A DNA stretch of 64,000 bases from Gemmatimonadota bacterium (GTDB taxonomy: Bacteria > Gemmatimonadota > Gemmatimonadetes > Longimicrobiales > Gaopeijiaceae). Below the pieces are notes generated by a model. The model did no database searches, was not told the origin of the DNA, and was given only the letters and a program-made list of their open reading frames with translations. The position numbers and the translations under genes are program-made. Positions within the stretch are counted from its first letter, which is position 1. Each line of letters opens with the position of its first letter. Positions 18,537 through 27,644 of the stretch are shown piece after piece. The DNA lies in the NCBI GenBank assembly GCA_022571515.1, contig JACZXQ010000010.1:62001-126000 (forward strand), in the 5' to 3' direction.

Positions 18537-18620
18537 GGTTATTAGGATACACCCTCTGGCCGCCCGACGTGCCAGACGTCCGCTCACCGACGAGCGGTGG
18601 GACCATATCGGCTCCACCGA

Positions 18621-18649
18621 TTGACCCCCGATTTTGCCTCGGCTACGAT
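18621..18649 (+). promoter_or_regulatory. Sigma-70-type promoter for the malic enzyme gene
   Basis: TTGACC (18621-18626), a 17-bp spacer and TACGAT (18644-18649, followed by AATC) lie 36 bp upstream of the malic-enzyme ATG, in the divergent gap with the outer-membrane gene. Confidence 0.55.
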
Positions 18650-18685
18650 AATCTCTCCTCACTACTCAACCGAGCGAACGGCACC

Positions 18686-20953
18686 ATGGATAAGCGGCGC
18701 AAAGCTGCCCTCGATTATCACTCCCAGGGCCGGCCCGGCAAGATCGAAGTCGTACCCACCAAACCGATGAAAACGGCGCGCGAGCTCACCCTGGCGTACA
18801 GCCCGGGAGTCGCCGAACCCTGCCTGGAGATCCACAAGAATCCCGACGATGTCTTCCGGTATACTGCGCGCGGCAATCTGGTTGCGGTGGTGTCCAACGG
18901 CACCGCGGTGCTGGGCCTGGGCAACATCGGTCCCATGGCCGCCAAGCCCGTCATGGAGGGGAAAGGCGTCCTTTTCAAGAAGTTTGCGGGCATCGACGTG
19001 TTCGACCTCGAGATCGCGTCCGAGGATTCCGAGGAGATCATCAAGTTCTGTGAACTCCTCGAACCGACCGTAGGCGGCATCAACCTCGAGGACATCGGCG
19101 CGCCCGAGTGCTTCGTCATCGAGCACCGGCTCAAGGAGACCATGGACATCCCGGTCTTCCATGACGACCAGCACGGGACCGCGATCATCGGTGGCGCGGC
19201 TCTGATCAACGCGATCGAGGTCGCCGGCAAGAAGATCGAGGATGTTCGTGTGGTGTTCAGCGGTGCCGGCGCCTCGGCGCTCGCCACGGCGGCGCACATC
19301 ATCAAACTCGGCGTGGACCCGGAGAACATCTTGATCGCCGACAGCAAGGGCATCATCTACGAGGGCCGGGAGGAGGGGATGAACGAGTACAAGGCGCGCT
19401 TCGCGAGGAAGACCGCCTTCCGGACGCTGGCCGACGCCATGGACGGCGCGGACGTGTTCATCGGCCTTTCGGTAAAGGGCATCGTGGATGCGGACATGGT
19501 CGCCTCGATGGCCAAGGACCCGATCATCTTTGCGCTCGCCAATCCCGATCCGGAGATCACGCCCGAAGAGGTGGCCGAGATCCGGGACGACGCGATCATG
19601 GCCACGGGCCGCTCTGACTACCCCAACCAGGTGAACAACGTCCTCGGCTTCCCGTTCATTTTCCGGGGCGCGTTGGACGTACGCGCACGCGCGATCAACG
19701 ATGAGATGAAGCTCGCTGCTACGTACGCGCTCGCGGGTCTGGCGCGTGAGCCCGTGCCGGAGGACGTCACCAGAGCCTATGGCGGCGAGGAGTTCGAGTT
19801 CGGGCGCGAGTACCTGATCCCGACTCCCTTCGACTCTCGCGTGTTGTTCTACGTGGCGCCTGCCGTCGCAAAAGCCGCCATGGATAGCGGCGTTGCGCGT
19901 GTCCAGCTGGACCTCGACGAGTACCGCGACCGCCTGCGGGCCAGCTTGGGGCCGGGCCGCGAGGTCATGCGGGGAATGGTCAACCGGGCCCGGCGCGATC
20001 CCCAGCGGGTCGTTCTGATCGACGGCTACAACCTCCAGGTGATCCAGGCCTGCGTGCAGATTGTGGAGGAGGGCATCGCCCGCCCGATCCTGATCGGGCG
20101 CCGAGGAAAACTCGCGGACATCGCCGAGCTACACGGGATCAATCTCGGGGGCGTGGAGATCGTGCATCCCGTCGACGACGAGGAGACCCGGCACCGGTAT
20201 GCCGCCGAGCTCTATCGCATGAGGCTCAGGAAGGGCCTCACCGAGGCGGAAGCACGCTCCAAGATGTACCAGCCCCAGTACTTCGGCGGCATCATGGTAC
20301 ACCTCGGCGACGCCGACGCCATGGTGGGCGGCATCGAGTTGGCCTATCCCGAGATGCTCAGGCCGGCGCTTCAGATTTTGGGACGGGCGGAGGGAGTCAG
20401 CCGGGTGGCGGCTCTCTACATGGTGGCTCTTCCCAACCGACAGCTCCTGTTTTTCGCGGACACGGCCGTGAACATCGACCCCGACGCAGAGACGCTGGCC
20501 GAGATCGCCGTCCTTACGGCGGGATTCGTCGAGGAGTTGGGCCTCCAGCCCCGCATCGCGATGATCTCGTTCTCGAACTTCGGATCGTCATCGCACGAGG
20601 AGACTCGGAAGGTCCGAGCGGCCGTGAAGCTGGTGCGCGAGCGACGGCCCGACATCGAGGTGGACGGGGAGATGCAGGCCGACACGGCCGTGAACTGGCC
20701 CACGCTCAGCACGACGTATCCGTTCACGGAACTGACCGGTCCGGCCAACGTGCTGGTCTTCCCGACGCTCACGGCGGCCAACGTCTCGTACAAGCTGCTC
20801 GCCGAGTTGAGCGACGCCGAGGCCATCGGGCCGGTGCTGCTCGGGATGAGCAAGCCCGTGAACTTCCTCCAGCGGGGAGCGACCGTGGACGACGTCATCA
20901 ATCTGGTCACTCTGGCATGTGTGGACTCGCAGGCCCGTTCTGGCCAAAATTAG
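18686..20953 (+). CDS. maeB: NADP-type malic enzyme fused to phosphotransacetylase-like domain
   Basis: Oxidative decarboxylation of malate to pyruvate in the cytoplasm, supplying reduced nucleotide and pyruvate. The 755-aa protein has the MaeB two-domain layout. Residues about 1-425 are the malic enzyme ([34 protein letters not shown] with metal-binding Asp residues, [14 protein letters not shown] nucleotide-binding site, [10 protein letters not shown]). About 430-755 is a phosphate acetyltransferase-like domain, usually regulatory, sensing acetyl-CoA. The ATG at 18686 matches the family start. It lies 39 bp before pckA in the same direction; together they control carbon flow between C4 acids and pyruvate/PEP. 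Confidence 0.95.
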   Translation: MDKRRKAALDYHSQGRPGKIEVVPTKPMKTARELTLAYSPGVAEPCLEIHKNPDDVFRYTARGNLVAVVSNGTAVLGLGNIGPMAAKPVMEGKGVLFKKFAGIDVFDLEIASEDSEEIIKFCELLEPTVGGINLEDIGAPECFVIEHRLKETMDIPVFHDDQHGTAIIGGAALINAIEVAGKKIEDVRVVFSGAGASALATAAHIIKLGVDPENILIADSKGIIYEGREEGMNEYKARFARKTAFRTLADAMDGADVFIGLSVKGIVDADMVASMAKDPIIFALANPDPEITPEEVAEIRDDAIMATGRSDYPNQVNNVLGFPFIFRGALDVRARAINDEMKLAATYALAGLAREPVPEDVTRAYGGEEFEFGREYLIPTPFDSRVLFYVAPAVAKAAMDSGVARVQLDLDEYRDRLRASLGPGREVMRGMVNRARRDPQRVVLIDGYNLQVIQACVQIVEEGIARPILIGRRGKLADIAELHGINLGGVEIVHPVDDEETRHRYAAELYRMRLRKGLTEAEARSKMYQPQYFGGIMVHLGDADAMVGGIELAYPEMLRPALQILGRAEGVSRVAALYMVALPNRQLLFFADTAVNIDPDAETLAEIAVLTAGFVEELGLQPRIAMISFSNFGSSSHEETRKVRAAVKLVRERRPDIEVDGEMQADTAVNWPTLSTTYPFTELTGPANVLVFPTLTAANVSYKLLAELSDAEAIGPVLLGMSKPVNFLQRGATVDDVINLVTLACVDSQARSGQN

Positions 20954-20992
20954 TGCTGTGGAGGGAACGAATACTTGGAGGATCTGAAGGAT

Positions 20993-22612
20993 ATGGCGAC
21001 ACAGGTAGGTGAAAACCCATCGGTGATCGGCGGGAAAAGCAAAGTGGGACTCGAGTCTCACGGACTGACGCCTACCGGTGCGGTTCACTGGAACCTCTCT
21101 CCGGCGCAGCTCTACGAGAAGGCGCTCGAGCGGGGCGAAGGTCGTATCGCCCACATGGGTGCGTTCACCGCGGTCACGGCGCCGCACACCGGGCGCTCGC
21201 CCAACGACAAGTACACCGTGCGGGACGCAGCCTCCGAGTCTTCGGTCGACTGGGGCGACGTCAACGTCCCTCTCAGCGAGGAGCACTTCAGGGCGCTCAG
21301 AGACGACGTGCTCGAGTTCCTTGGCGGCCAGGATCTGTTCGTGCGGGATGCGCGCGTGGGATCACATCCGGAGCACGGGTTGTGCGTGCGGGTGATCACG
21401 CACAACGCGTGGCACAACCTGTTCGCCTACAACATGTTCTTGCGGCTGTCACCCGAGGAGTTGGACGGCTTCGAGCCGGAGTTCACCGTGCTGCACGCGC
21501 CGGGGTTCACGGCCGATCCGGAAAAGCATGGCACCAATTCCGGCACCGCGATCGTGGTGAGCTTCGCCGAGCGTCAGATCGTGGTGGCGGCCAGCAACTA
21601 CGCCGGCGAGATCAAGAAGTCGATCTTCTCGGTGATGAACTTCATGCTTCCCGACCAAGGTGTGCTGCCCATGCACTGCTCGGCCAATGTGGGGCCCGAC
21701 GGCGACGTGGCCCTGTTCTTCGGGCTCTCCGGCACGGGTAAGACCACGCTCTCGGCCGATCCAGACCGTGGCTTGATCGGCGACGACGAACACGGCTGGG
21801 GACCGGACGGCGTGTTCAACTTCGAAGGCGGGTGCTACGCCAAGACGATCCGCCTGTCCGAGGCCGGTGAGCCCGAGATCTACCAGGCCACGCAGATGTT
21901 CGGGACGATTCTGGAGAACGTGATTCTCGACGAGGACACGCGAGAGATCGACTTCGACGACGGGTCGATCACAGAGAACACGAGGGCCTCGTACCCCATC
22001 GACTACATCCCCAACGCCGTGATCCCGGGGCGGGCCGGCCATCCCAAGAACGTGGTCTTCCTGACCGCCGACGCGTTCGGCGTGCTCCCTCCGATCTCCA
22101 AGCTGACGCCCGAGCAGGCCATGTACCACTTCCTGTCGGGCTACACGGCCAAGGTCGCCGGAACCGAGCGTGGCATCACCGAGCCCAAGGCTACGTTCAG
22201 CTCGTGCTTCGGTGCGCCGTTCCTCCCGAGACACCCGGGCGTGTACGCCGAGATGCTGGGCGAGTACCTCAGGAAACACGGGCCAGACGTGTGGCTGGTG
22301 AACACCGGCTGGACGGGCGGCGGTTACGGCGTCGGCGAGCGCATGAAGCTCAGCCACACCCGCACGATGGTCAGTGCCGCCCTGGCCGGAGAGTTGGCAG
22401 ACACGGCCACCGAGACCGATCCGATCTTCGGGCTGGCGGTCCCCACCGAGGTGCCCGGGGTGCCTTCGGGGGTGCTGCACGCGAGGCAGACCTGGGCGGA
22501 CGGAGCGGCTTACGACGAAGCGGCCGGGAAGCTCGCCGCCATGTTCCGCGCGAACTTCCAGCGCTTCGAGGAGCAGGTGCCCGGGCCGGTGAAGGAGGCG
22601 GGGCCCCGGTAG
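20993..22612 (+). CDS. pckA: Phosphoenolpyruvate carboxykinase (ATP)
   Basis: Converts oxaloacetate and ATP to phosphoenolpyruvate, the first committed step of gluconeogenesis. The 539-aa length matches E. coli PckA (540). Visible motifs: HTGRSPNDKYTV (substrate-binding Arg), MHCSANVG, kinase-1a loop GLSGTGKTTLS (about residues 244-254), GDDEHGW (metal site), NVVFLTADAFGVLPPISKL and the C-terminal VNTGWTGGGYGVGERM. The ATG at 20993 has AAGG and GGAGG close upstream. A TTG at 20975 preceded by GGAGGG is possible and would add six residues. It converges with the next gene, with 17 bp between stops. Confidence 0.97.
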   Translation: MATQVGENPSVIGGKSKVGLESHGLTPTGAVHWNLSPAQLYEKALERGEGRIAHMGAFTAVTAPHTGRSPNDKYTVRDAASESSVDWGDVNVPLSEEHFRALRDDVLEFLGGQDLFVRDARVGSHPEHGLCVRVITHNAWHNLFAYNMFLRLSPEELDGFEPEFTVLHAPGFTADPEKHGTNSGTAIVVSFAERQIVVAASNYAGEIKKSIFSVMNFMLPDQGVLPMHCSANVGPDGDVALFFGLSGTGKTTLSADPDRGLIGDDEHGWGPDGVFNFEGGCYAKTIRLSEAGEPEIYQATQMFGTILENVILDEDTREIDFDDGSITENTRASYPIDYIPNAVIPGRAGHPKNVVFLTADAFGVLPPISKLTPEQAMYHFLSGYTAKVAGTERGITEPKATFSSCFGAPFLPRHPGVYAEMLGEYLRKHGPDVWLVNTGWTGGGYGVGERMKLSHTRTMVSAALAGELADTATETDPIFGLAVPTEVPGVPSGVLHARQTWADGAAYDEAAGKLAAMFRANFQRFEEQVPGPVKEAGPR

Positions 22613-22629
22613 TACGCTCGCCCTATGCC

Positions 22630-23784
22630 CTAGGCCACCGTCCTCTTCTTGCCCATCGCGATCGCGATCGTCAGGAAGAAGCTGATCACGCCTAGCGATA
22701 TGAGGATGGCCTCCAGGCTCGGCATGGGCCCCATGCGATAGACTCCGAGGCGTGTCTGCGCCCAGCCCAGGACCCACTTGCCGATGGGCAGGCCGAAGGC
22801 CGCCTGGAAGGCGGTCTCCACGTCCTGGTCGGAGGTCCAGAAGCGGCCGAAGGCGTCGCGGCCAAACTCCTGTTCGAGGTCGTAGAAGAGGCTTTCCTCG
22901 TAGCTGTAGAACGCCCCTCCGGAGAGATCGCGGTGAAGGAAGGCCGGGACGTCGTCGCCGAGTCCGAGGGAGAAGGCGGGTCGTTTCACGTCGAGAACCG
23001 AGTTGCGGCACGCCTGCTCGTCACCGGTAAGGCAACTGTGGGCTCCCGGATTCCGCGTGATCCCTCGAGTTCCGAACGGCCCCCGGAGGGCCCTCTCCAG
23101 CGAGCTTCCCCTCGAGGCGCCGAACAGGTTCCGGCTTTCGGCATAGCGCATTCCGAACTGGGCGCCGCCCGAACTCAGCCAAGCCCCGATCGCCGGTCCG
23201 GGCGACCCGTGAATCAGGTAGTGGGTGCAGGGTCCAAGGATGTTGGATGCGCCCGGCTTGGGCGACCAACTGAACCCCCAGAGGTCGGATTGCGGGGCGT
23301 CCGGGGAGGGACGCAGTGCTAGGCACACTTTGCGATCGCCGGGCTCGAGGGCATAGAACTCCGGCCGGGTGCTCAAGACCCGGCTGAACGCCTCGTGGTT
23401 GCCGGAGCGCCCGTTGGGCCGTGCCGCGGCGAACGTGTACTCCGTACTCTCGATCCCCAGCCGGCCGATCTCCAAGGCCACCTGTGCGCGGAACTCTTCC
23501 TTTGCGTCGTCGTCGATCCCCTCGGGGAACGAGACGATCACTCCATTCTCGTCGGGCTGAGCGTCCGCGAGCACGCCGCTCAGCGAGTCCAACCAGTGTA
23601 CCCGCTTCAGCACGTCGTTCAAGCGTTTGGCCTCCTTGAGCAGCTCTACTTTGAGCGCCTGCGCCTCCGTCGGCGGCACGTAGTTCAGGGACCGTCTCGG
23701 AGGATCGGGCGGAAGCAGCCACAGCGCGACCAACCCACAGCCTACGGCGACCAGCGCCGGCCAGTGCTTCATCCAATGCGCCAT
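22630..23784 (-). CDS. Membrane-anchored protein of unknown function, last gene of GntR-ABC operon
   Basis: No family recognised. The 384-aa product has an N-terminal hydrophobic segment (residues about 5-25, ALVAVGCGLVALWLLPP), a soluble middle that should face the periplasm, and a C-terminal membrane helix (ILISLGVISFFLTIAIAMG) with a KKR tail. The middle contains CLTGDEQAC, an acidic loop closed by two cysteines; related loops occur twice in the gene upstream. The ATG at 23784 has CAGGAG 7 nt before it and overlaps the upstream gene by 16 nt, so the two are co-translated. Position and topology suggest an accessory to the ABC transporter. Protease activity is not supported: I see no HExxH. 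Confidence 0.7.
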   Translation of the reverse strand: MAHWMKHWPALVAVGCGLVALWLLPPDPPRRSLNYVPPTEAQALKVELLKEAKRLNDVLKRVHWLDSLSGVLADAQPDENGVIVSFPEGIDDDAKEEFRAQVALEIGRLGIESTEYTFAAARPNGRSGNHEAFSRVLSTRPEFYALEPGDRKVCLALRPSPDAPQSDLWGFSWSPKPGASNILGPCTHYLIHGSPGPAIGAWLSSGGAQFGMRYAESRNLFGASRGSSLERALRGPFGTRGITRNPGAHSCLTGDEQACRNSVLDVKRPAFSLGLGDDVPAFLHRDLSGGAFYSYEESLFYDLEQEFGRDAFGRFWTSDQDVETAFQAAFGLPIGKWVLGWAQTRLGVYRMGPMPSLEAILISLGVISFFLTIAIAMGKKRTVA

Positions 23785-24935
23785 CGTGTGCTCCTGAGGC
23801 CGAAAAAGGACATCAATCCGATCCATAAGAGGGCGACGACGACCGACAGGGGCATTCCCGCGGTCACATCGGGGCGGGACTCGATGACCCGGGTCCGCCA
23901 GGCCGCGACCAACCCGTGAATGTTCATCCGGGACGCGTCCTCGAGGCGCTGCGTAATCGACCCGTCGTCCTCGACGATCAGGCGTGAAAACGCGCCTTCT
24001 CCACCGACCTCCAGCGTGAAAAGCAGTAGTGAATACCGCACCCGGGGCCGTAGCGGGATGTATGCCCTGGGGTCGGCATCGGCCAATCCGGCGATGCAGG
24101 CGTCGTCGTCCCCCTCCGTGAGGCACGCCCACCTCTGGTCTTGTTCGCGCTGGGAGCGGGTTCGGCCCAAGCGAGTGACGAGCGCCCGTGTCTCCTCCAT
24201 GCTGTAGAGGTCCTCCCAGCTCGCGTCCTCGTCCAGGCCCAGGGCCATTACGCACGCGTCTGTGTCTCCATCAAAGCACTGGGAGGCCGAACGGGCCGCT
24301 TGGATGGCCAGGCCACGGTAGGCCTCTTCGTAGACCGCCGGCCAGCGAAACGTGGGGCGCCTTCCTGGCCTGTCGCCCAGCAGGGGCATGGCTCCCGCCC
24401 AACTCCCGAGATCCTTGGGCATCCGGCGGCCCAGGACCATGGCGATCGCGCCCACGGCCAGGATCTGCTTGTCCACCTCCGTGGTCCACGGCCTGACCCG
24501 AACAGCCTGCCAGGTGTCCGTATCTCGGAAGACGAACCCGCGGCTCGAAATCTGGAATCCGAACTTGATATCGCCGAGCAACGCCGAGGCGTCCGTCACC
24601 GACGCGGCGTACCCGCTCCAGGCGCGGCGGTACAGGTCCGCGGCTTCGTCGAGCTGGTCCGGAGGCGCGATAATGGTCAGCGGCCCGACACGGACCGTGT
24701 CCAGCGTCGCGACGCGCGCTCCGACCTTCCTCTGCCACTCCTCCCGTCGAGCGGCCTTCGCCAACGCCGCTCGACGTTCGTATTCGCGAGTGTCCGGCGC
24801 CGCCGCCAGGAGGCTGTCGATGCGGCGCACGAGGTCTGCTTCGGTCGGCGGCGCTTGCTGCGCACCGGCCGAGTCGGGAGCCCCCACAGCCACCATCGCG
24901 AGCGTCACAGCCATGCACGTGGCTACCCTAGACAT
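23769..24935 (-). CDS. Signal-peptide protein with C-terminal membrane anchor, unknown function
   Basis: A 388-aa protein, no family recognised. A signal peptide (about 1-25, ending AGAQ) is followed by a charged helical stretch, a mixed domain and a single C-terminal membrane helix (LSVVVALLWIGLMSFFGL) before a basic tail. The bulk should therefore sit in the periplasm, anchored at its C-terminus like its downstream neighbour. It has two cysteine-closed acidic loops, CFDGDTDAC and CLTEGDDDAC, matching the one in the next gene, so the pair probably share a domain. The ATG overlaps the permease stop by 8 nt. It is likely a partner of the ABC transporter encoded just upstream. Confidence 0.7.
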   Translation of the reverse strand: MSRVATCMAVTLAMVAVGAPDSAGAQQAPPTEADLVRRIDSLLAAAPDTREYERRAALAKAARREEWQRKVGARVATLDTVRVGPLTIIAPPDQLDEAADLYRRAWSGYAASVTDASALLGDIKFGFQISSRGFVFRDTDTWQAVRVRPWTTEVDKQILAVGAIAMVLGRRMPKDLGSWAGAMPLLGDRPGRRPTFRWPAVYEEAYRGLAIQAARSASQCFDGDTDACVMALGLDEDASWEDLYSMEETRALVTRLGRTRSQREQDQRWACLTEGDDDACIAGLADADPRAYIPLRPRVRYSLLLFTLEVGGEGAFSRLIVEDDGSITQRLEDASRMNIHGLVAAWRTRVIESRPDVTAGMPLSVVVALLWIGLMSFFGLRSTRWRIG

Positions 24936-25617
24936 CGATCAAGCTCCAGTTGCCGCTGAACACCTCGAACGGCCCCGGCCACTCGATCAGCGACTCCACT
25001 AGCCAGGCGCTGAAGTTGAAGGCGAACCCGGGCACCACCGCGCTCGCGTAGTCCGTCATGATTCCGGTGAGGACAAGCATGCCCACGAAGCTGCTCAACA
25101 CGATCACCGTCGTCCGAATCGTCCCCGCGGCCAGGGCGAAGAACACGCTGTAGGCGAGCAGGCTGGCCAGGAAGAAGCGCACCGCAAGCGCCGTCGGATA
25201 GGTGTTGACGCTCGCTGGAATGTCGATCGAGGCCGCCGCCGCGAGCGCACCGAGCCACAGTCCGAGCGCCGGCACCACAACCAGCAGGGCCCCCGCCCCC
25301 ATCTTCCACGCCGCATAGCGCGGGCGGGAGATCGGAAGCGACAGCGCGTAGATGTGGTCGGTTTTGTGGTCCCAGCTCCACGCATTGAGCGCTGCGGTCG
25401 CACCGACCGTAACGGCCAGCGCCGGGAACCACGGCAGCCAGAACTGCCAACTGTCGAAAAGAGCCTGCAGCGCGACCCGCGCCCCCTCATACCCCTCCGG
25501 AACCGGCCCCAAGCCTTGCACCGCGAGCAGCGGAAGCCCGAACGCCACTACCACGAAGGGGATCAGCCCCAGGCGGAAGGATTTCCACTGTGTGAAAAGA
25601 ATCTGCTGGAACATCAT
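24928..25617 (-). CDS. ABC transporter permease (ABC-2 like)
   Basis: An integral membrane protein of 229 aa with about six helices, including FRLGLIPFVVVAFGLPLLAV, FWLPWFPALAVTVGATAALN, ALLVVVPALGLWLGALAAAA and TTVIVLSSFVGMLVLTGIM. A cytoplasmic WDHKTDHIYALSLPISR segment resembles the conserved loop of GntR-linked ABC-2 permeases, where it contacts the ATPase. It has GGAGTGAG before the ATG, lies 1 bp after the ATPase gene and overlaps the next gene. The direction is probably export, as for other GntR-linked ABC-2 systems; the substrate is unknown. Confidence 0.82.
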   Translation of the reverse strand: MMFQQILFTQWKSFRLGLIPFVVVAFGLPLLAVQGLGPVPEGYEGARVALQALFDSWQFWLPWFPALAVTVGATAALNAWSWDHKTDHIYALSLPISRPRYAAWKMGAGALLVVVPALGLWLGALAAAASIDIPASVNTYPTALAVRFFLASLLAYSVFFALAAGTIRTTVIVLSSFVGMLVLTGIMTDYASAVVPGFAFNFSAWLVESLIEWPGPFEVFSGNWSLIDV

Positions 25618-25618
25618 C

Positions 25619-26533
25619 TCACTCCCCGTATCCGTTCGAACTGGGACGCGACGAGCGCAGCAGCTCGACGAAGCCCTCTTCCAGGTCCAGGTCCATCACG
25701 TCGCACACGGTCGCTCCCGCGCGCTCGAAGTACTGGGTCATCGGATCCCGCCACCCCCGCACCACCCACGTTTCCATGGGGATCCGCCGGTCGATGAAGG
25801 TCCGGTTGAGCACCACGAACGGCGCGTCGTCCGTCTCGGCCGGCGGGTTCTGCACCTTGAGCCGCTTGATGCCGCTCTTGAAGTCCTCCATCGGCAGTTC
25901 GATCACCAGCGTCCCGTCGTCCACCACGCCTACCCAGTCGCAGAAGCGCTCCAGCTCGTGCACCAGGTGGCTGGAGATGAACACGGTGGCTTTGGTGTGC
26001 GACACGTAGTCGAGCACGGCCGTCAGCACGTCGCGCCGGACCACCGGATCGAGGCCGTCGGTGGGCTCGTCCAGAATCAGCAGCTCGGGGCGCTGGGCGA
26101 TCGCCAGCAGGATCAGCAGCTTGCCCTTCTCACCCTTGGACATCTGCCCGACCTTGCGGCGAGCGCCCAGATGGAGAGCCTCGACCAGCTCGTACGACCA
26201 TTCGGCGTCCCAATCCTTGTAGAACGACGCGTGGTAGCGCAGCGTCTCGCCGACCGTGAGGCCGGGGTAGAGGTGCGGATGCTCGGGCACATAACCGGTG
26301 CGGCCCAGAATGGAGGGCATGTCGTTGGGCACGTTCTCGCCCAAGACGCTGATGTGGCCGCCCTCGGCGCGGAGCATGCCCATGATCAAACGGATGGTCG
26401 TGGTCTTGCCGGAGCCGTTCGCCCCTAGAAAGCCGTAGATCGCGCCTTCAGGTACGTGAAGGTTCAAGTCGCTGATCTGAAACGACTTCCCCGCCGTGTA
26501 CGTGACCTTGTTCAACTCGATCGCGTTGCTCAT
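25619..26533 (-). CDS. ABC transporter ATP-binding protein (YtrB-like, GntR-linked)
   Basis: Cytoplasmic ATPase of 304 aa. Walker A is GANGSGKTT (about residues 37-45), the Q-loop region has TGYVPEHPHLYPGLTVGE, the signature is degenerate (MSKGEKGKLLI in place of LSGGQ), Walker B is LLILDEPTDGLD and the switch His is in FISSHLVHE. The SKGxK-type signature is common in this subfamily, which is paired with GntR regulators. ATG 26533 is preferred over the adjacent TTG 26536. The start lies inside the gntR reading frame, giving an 86-nt overlap, which is unusually long. It pairs with the permease immediately downstream. Confidence 0.88.
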   Translation of the reverse strand: MSNAIELNKVTYTAGKSFQISDLNLHVPEGAIYGFLGANGSGKTTTIRLIMGMLRAEGGHISVLGENVPNDMPSILGRTGYVPEHPHLYPGLTVGETLRYHASFYKDWDAEWSYELVEALHLGARRKVGQMSKGEKGKLLILLAIAQRPELLILDEPTDGLDPVVRRDVLTAVLDYVSHTKATVFISSHLVHELERFCDWVGVVDDGTLVIELPMEDFKSGIKRLKVQNPPAETDDAPFVVLNRTFIDRRIPMETWVVRGWRDPMTQYFERAGATVCDVMDLDLEEGFVELLRSSRPSSNGYGE

Positions 26534-26909
26534 CAATCTCGCTTCCTACCTCGTGCTGGAATGCTTCGGCGAGGTCGCGGGCGCTGATTCCCTGGCGGGC
26601 AGCGTCCGAGACCAAGGCGCGAACGAGGCGTCGCGCATGAGTCGCTTTTTCCTTGTCCTTCAAGCGTCCGGGAAGTTCGCTCACGAACGTTCCGGCTCCG
26701 TGTCTTACGGTGATGAAGCCTTCGATCTCCAGGTCGCGGTACGCCTTCACCACCGTGGCGGGGTTCACGCGAAGTTCTGTCGCGAGTCCTCTGACGGAGG
26801 CCAGGGCGTCTCCCTCGACCAGCTCGCCTGAGGCCACGGCCAAACGGATGCGGCCGGCGATCTGCTCGTAGAGGGGGGTCGGGCTGCGGGGGTCGAGGGC
26901 GTCGAACAT
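26448..26909 (-). CDS. GntR-family transcriptional regulator (YtrA type)
   Basis: A 153-aa repressor of its own ABC operon, by analogy with YtrA. The N-terminal winged helix-turn-helix is clear: PTPLYEQIAGRIRLAVASGE, then LASVRGLATELRVNPATVVKAYRDLE and GAGTFVSE on the wing. The C-terminal part is short, as in YtrA, with no ligand-binding domain. The last about 29 codons overlap the ATPase gene; the family often ends near residue 125, so the tail (after about SEIDEQ) may be an unselected extension. An inverted repeat over the predicted promoter (26942-26971) is the likely operator. Confidence 0.88.
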   Translation of the reverse strand: MFDALDPRSPTPLYEQIAGRIRLAVASGELVEGDALASVRGLATELRVNPATVVKAYRDLEIEGFITVRHGAGTFVSELPGRLKDKEKATHARRLVRALVSDAARQGISARDLAEAFQHEVGSEIDEQRDRVEQGHVHGGEVVSDQRLEPSRT

Positions 26910-26941
26910 CGTGCTTTATGAACTCCGTGGTCGGTGTACTA

Positions 26942-26989
26942 GTGTATCAGTCCTCCGATACAGTAATACACAGCCTCGGTCGTCGTCAA
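26942..26989 (-). promoter_or_regulatory. GntR-operon promoter with overlapping palindromic operator
   Basis: On the minus strand a TTGACG (26984-26989) is followed after 15 bp by TATTAC (26963-26968). Nested inverted repeats overlie this: GTGTAT (26942-26947) with ATACAC (26966-26971), and inside them GTATC with GATAC (26944-26948, 26957-26961). This fits a YtrA-type operator blocking the -10 region. It is 33-80 bp upstream of the gntR start. Confidence 0.5.
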
Positions 26990-27028
26990 GAAAAACTTCA
27001 GGAGGATGAAGACGCTGTCGGGGGCGGC

Positions 27029-27580
27029 TCAGCCCGTGGAGGCGTGCGTTCGACTCGATACCCGGAGCGCGAACACCAGCGCCAGGATCAGGAGGAACAC
27101 TGAAGTCGCCATCACCGGAATCGAGATGAAACCGAACACAGCGACCAGCCGTGCCGAGCACGGGACGCCCGACGTGCACGGTACCAACTCCAGGCTCGGG
27201 CGGATCTGGAGCATCACGTGATAGCTCGAGATCACGAGGCCGAGGAGCGATAGAGGCAGCGCATACCGCCACACGCCTGCATCCCCACGGGCGAATCCCA
27301 CGCCCAGGACCACGACCAGAGGGTACATGGCAATGCGCTGGTACCAGCACAGCATACAGGGTTGAAGGTGCACGATCTCGGATAGGTAGAGACTGCTCAT
27401 CGTGGCGATGAGCGCGAGGCCGAACGCCCATCCGATGGGATGGCGTTCGTTGTCCGAGAACGCCGCGCGCAGCCGCTCCCGTCCGGCGGGCATGGCGAGC
27501 GCTCCGATGAGCACGAACGCGAAGGCCAGCGCCACCAGAGTGAGCACGCCGAGGGTCTGAATGATCGCTGGGAAGAGCAT
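27029..27580 (-). CDS. dsbB: Disulfide bond formation protein DsbB
   Basis: Inner-membrane quinone reductase that re-oxidises periplasmic thiol oxidases, 183 aa. It has the four-helix DsbB/BdbC layout. The first redox pair is in LQPCMLCWYQRI (the CxxC after helix 2, with the family QPCxLCxxQR signature). A second pair is in LVPCTSGVPCS in the second periplasmic loop. It lies with CtaG and Sco on the minus strand, which suits maturation of cytochromes and copper centres. No DsbA is adjacent. The exact start could be a few codons downstream. Confidence 0.92.
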   Translation of the reverse strand: MLFPAIIQTLGVLTLVALAFAFVLIGALAMPAGRERLRAAFSDNERHPIGWAFGLALIATMSSLYLSEIVHLQPCMLCWYQRIAMYPLVVVLGVGFARGDAGVWRYALPLSLLGLVISSYHVMLQIRPSLELVPCTSGVPCSARLVAVFGFISIPVMATSVFLLILALVFALRVSSRTHASTG

Positions 27581-27602
27581 GGGAGCATGCTAGGCGGCCA
27601 AG

Positions 27603-27632
27603 CCCACGTGGGCAACGCCCACGTCGGCAACG
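27603..27632. repeat. Two tandem copies of a 15-bp unit
   Basis: Positions 27603-27617 and 27618-27632 are CCCACGTGGGCAACG and CCCACGTCGGCAACG, one mismatch apart; the first contains the palindrome CCCACGTGGG. They lie in the 64-bp gap between ctaG-like and dsbB, with no T-run. Origin unknown. Confidence 0.7.
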
Positions 27633-27644
27633 GCCAGCTACGCT

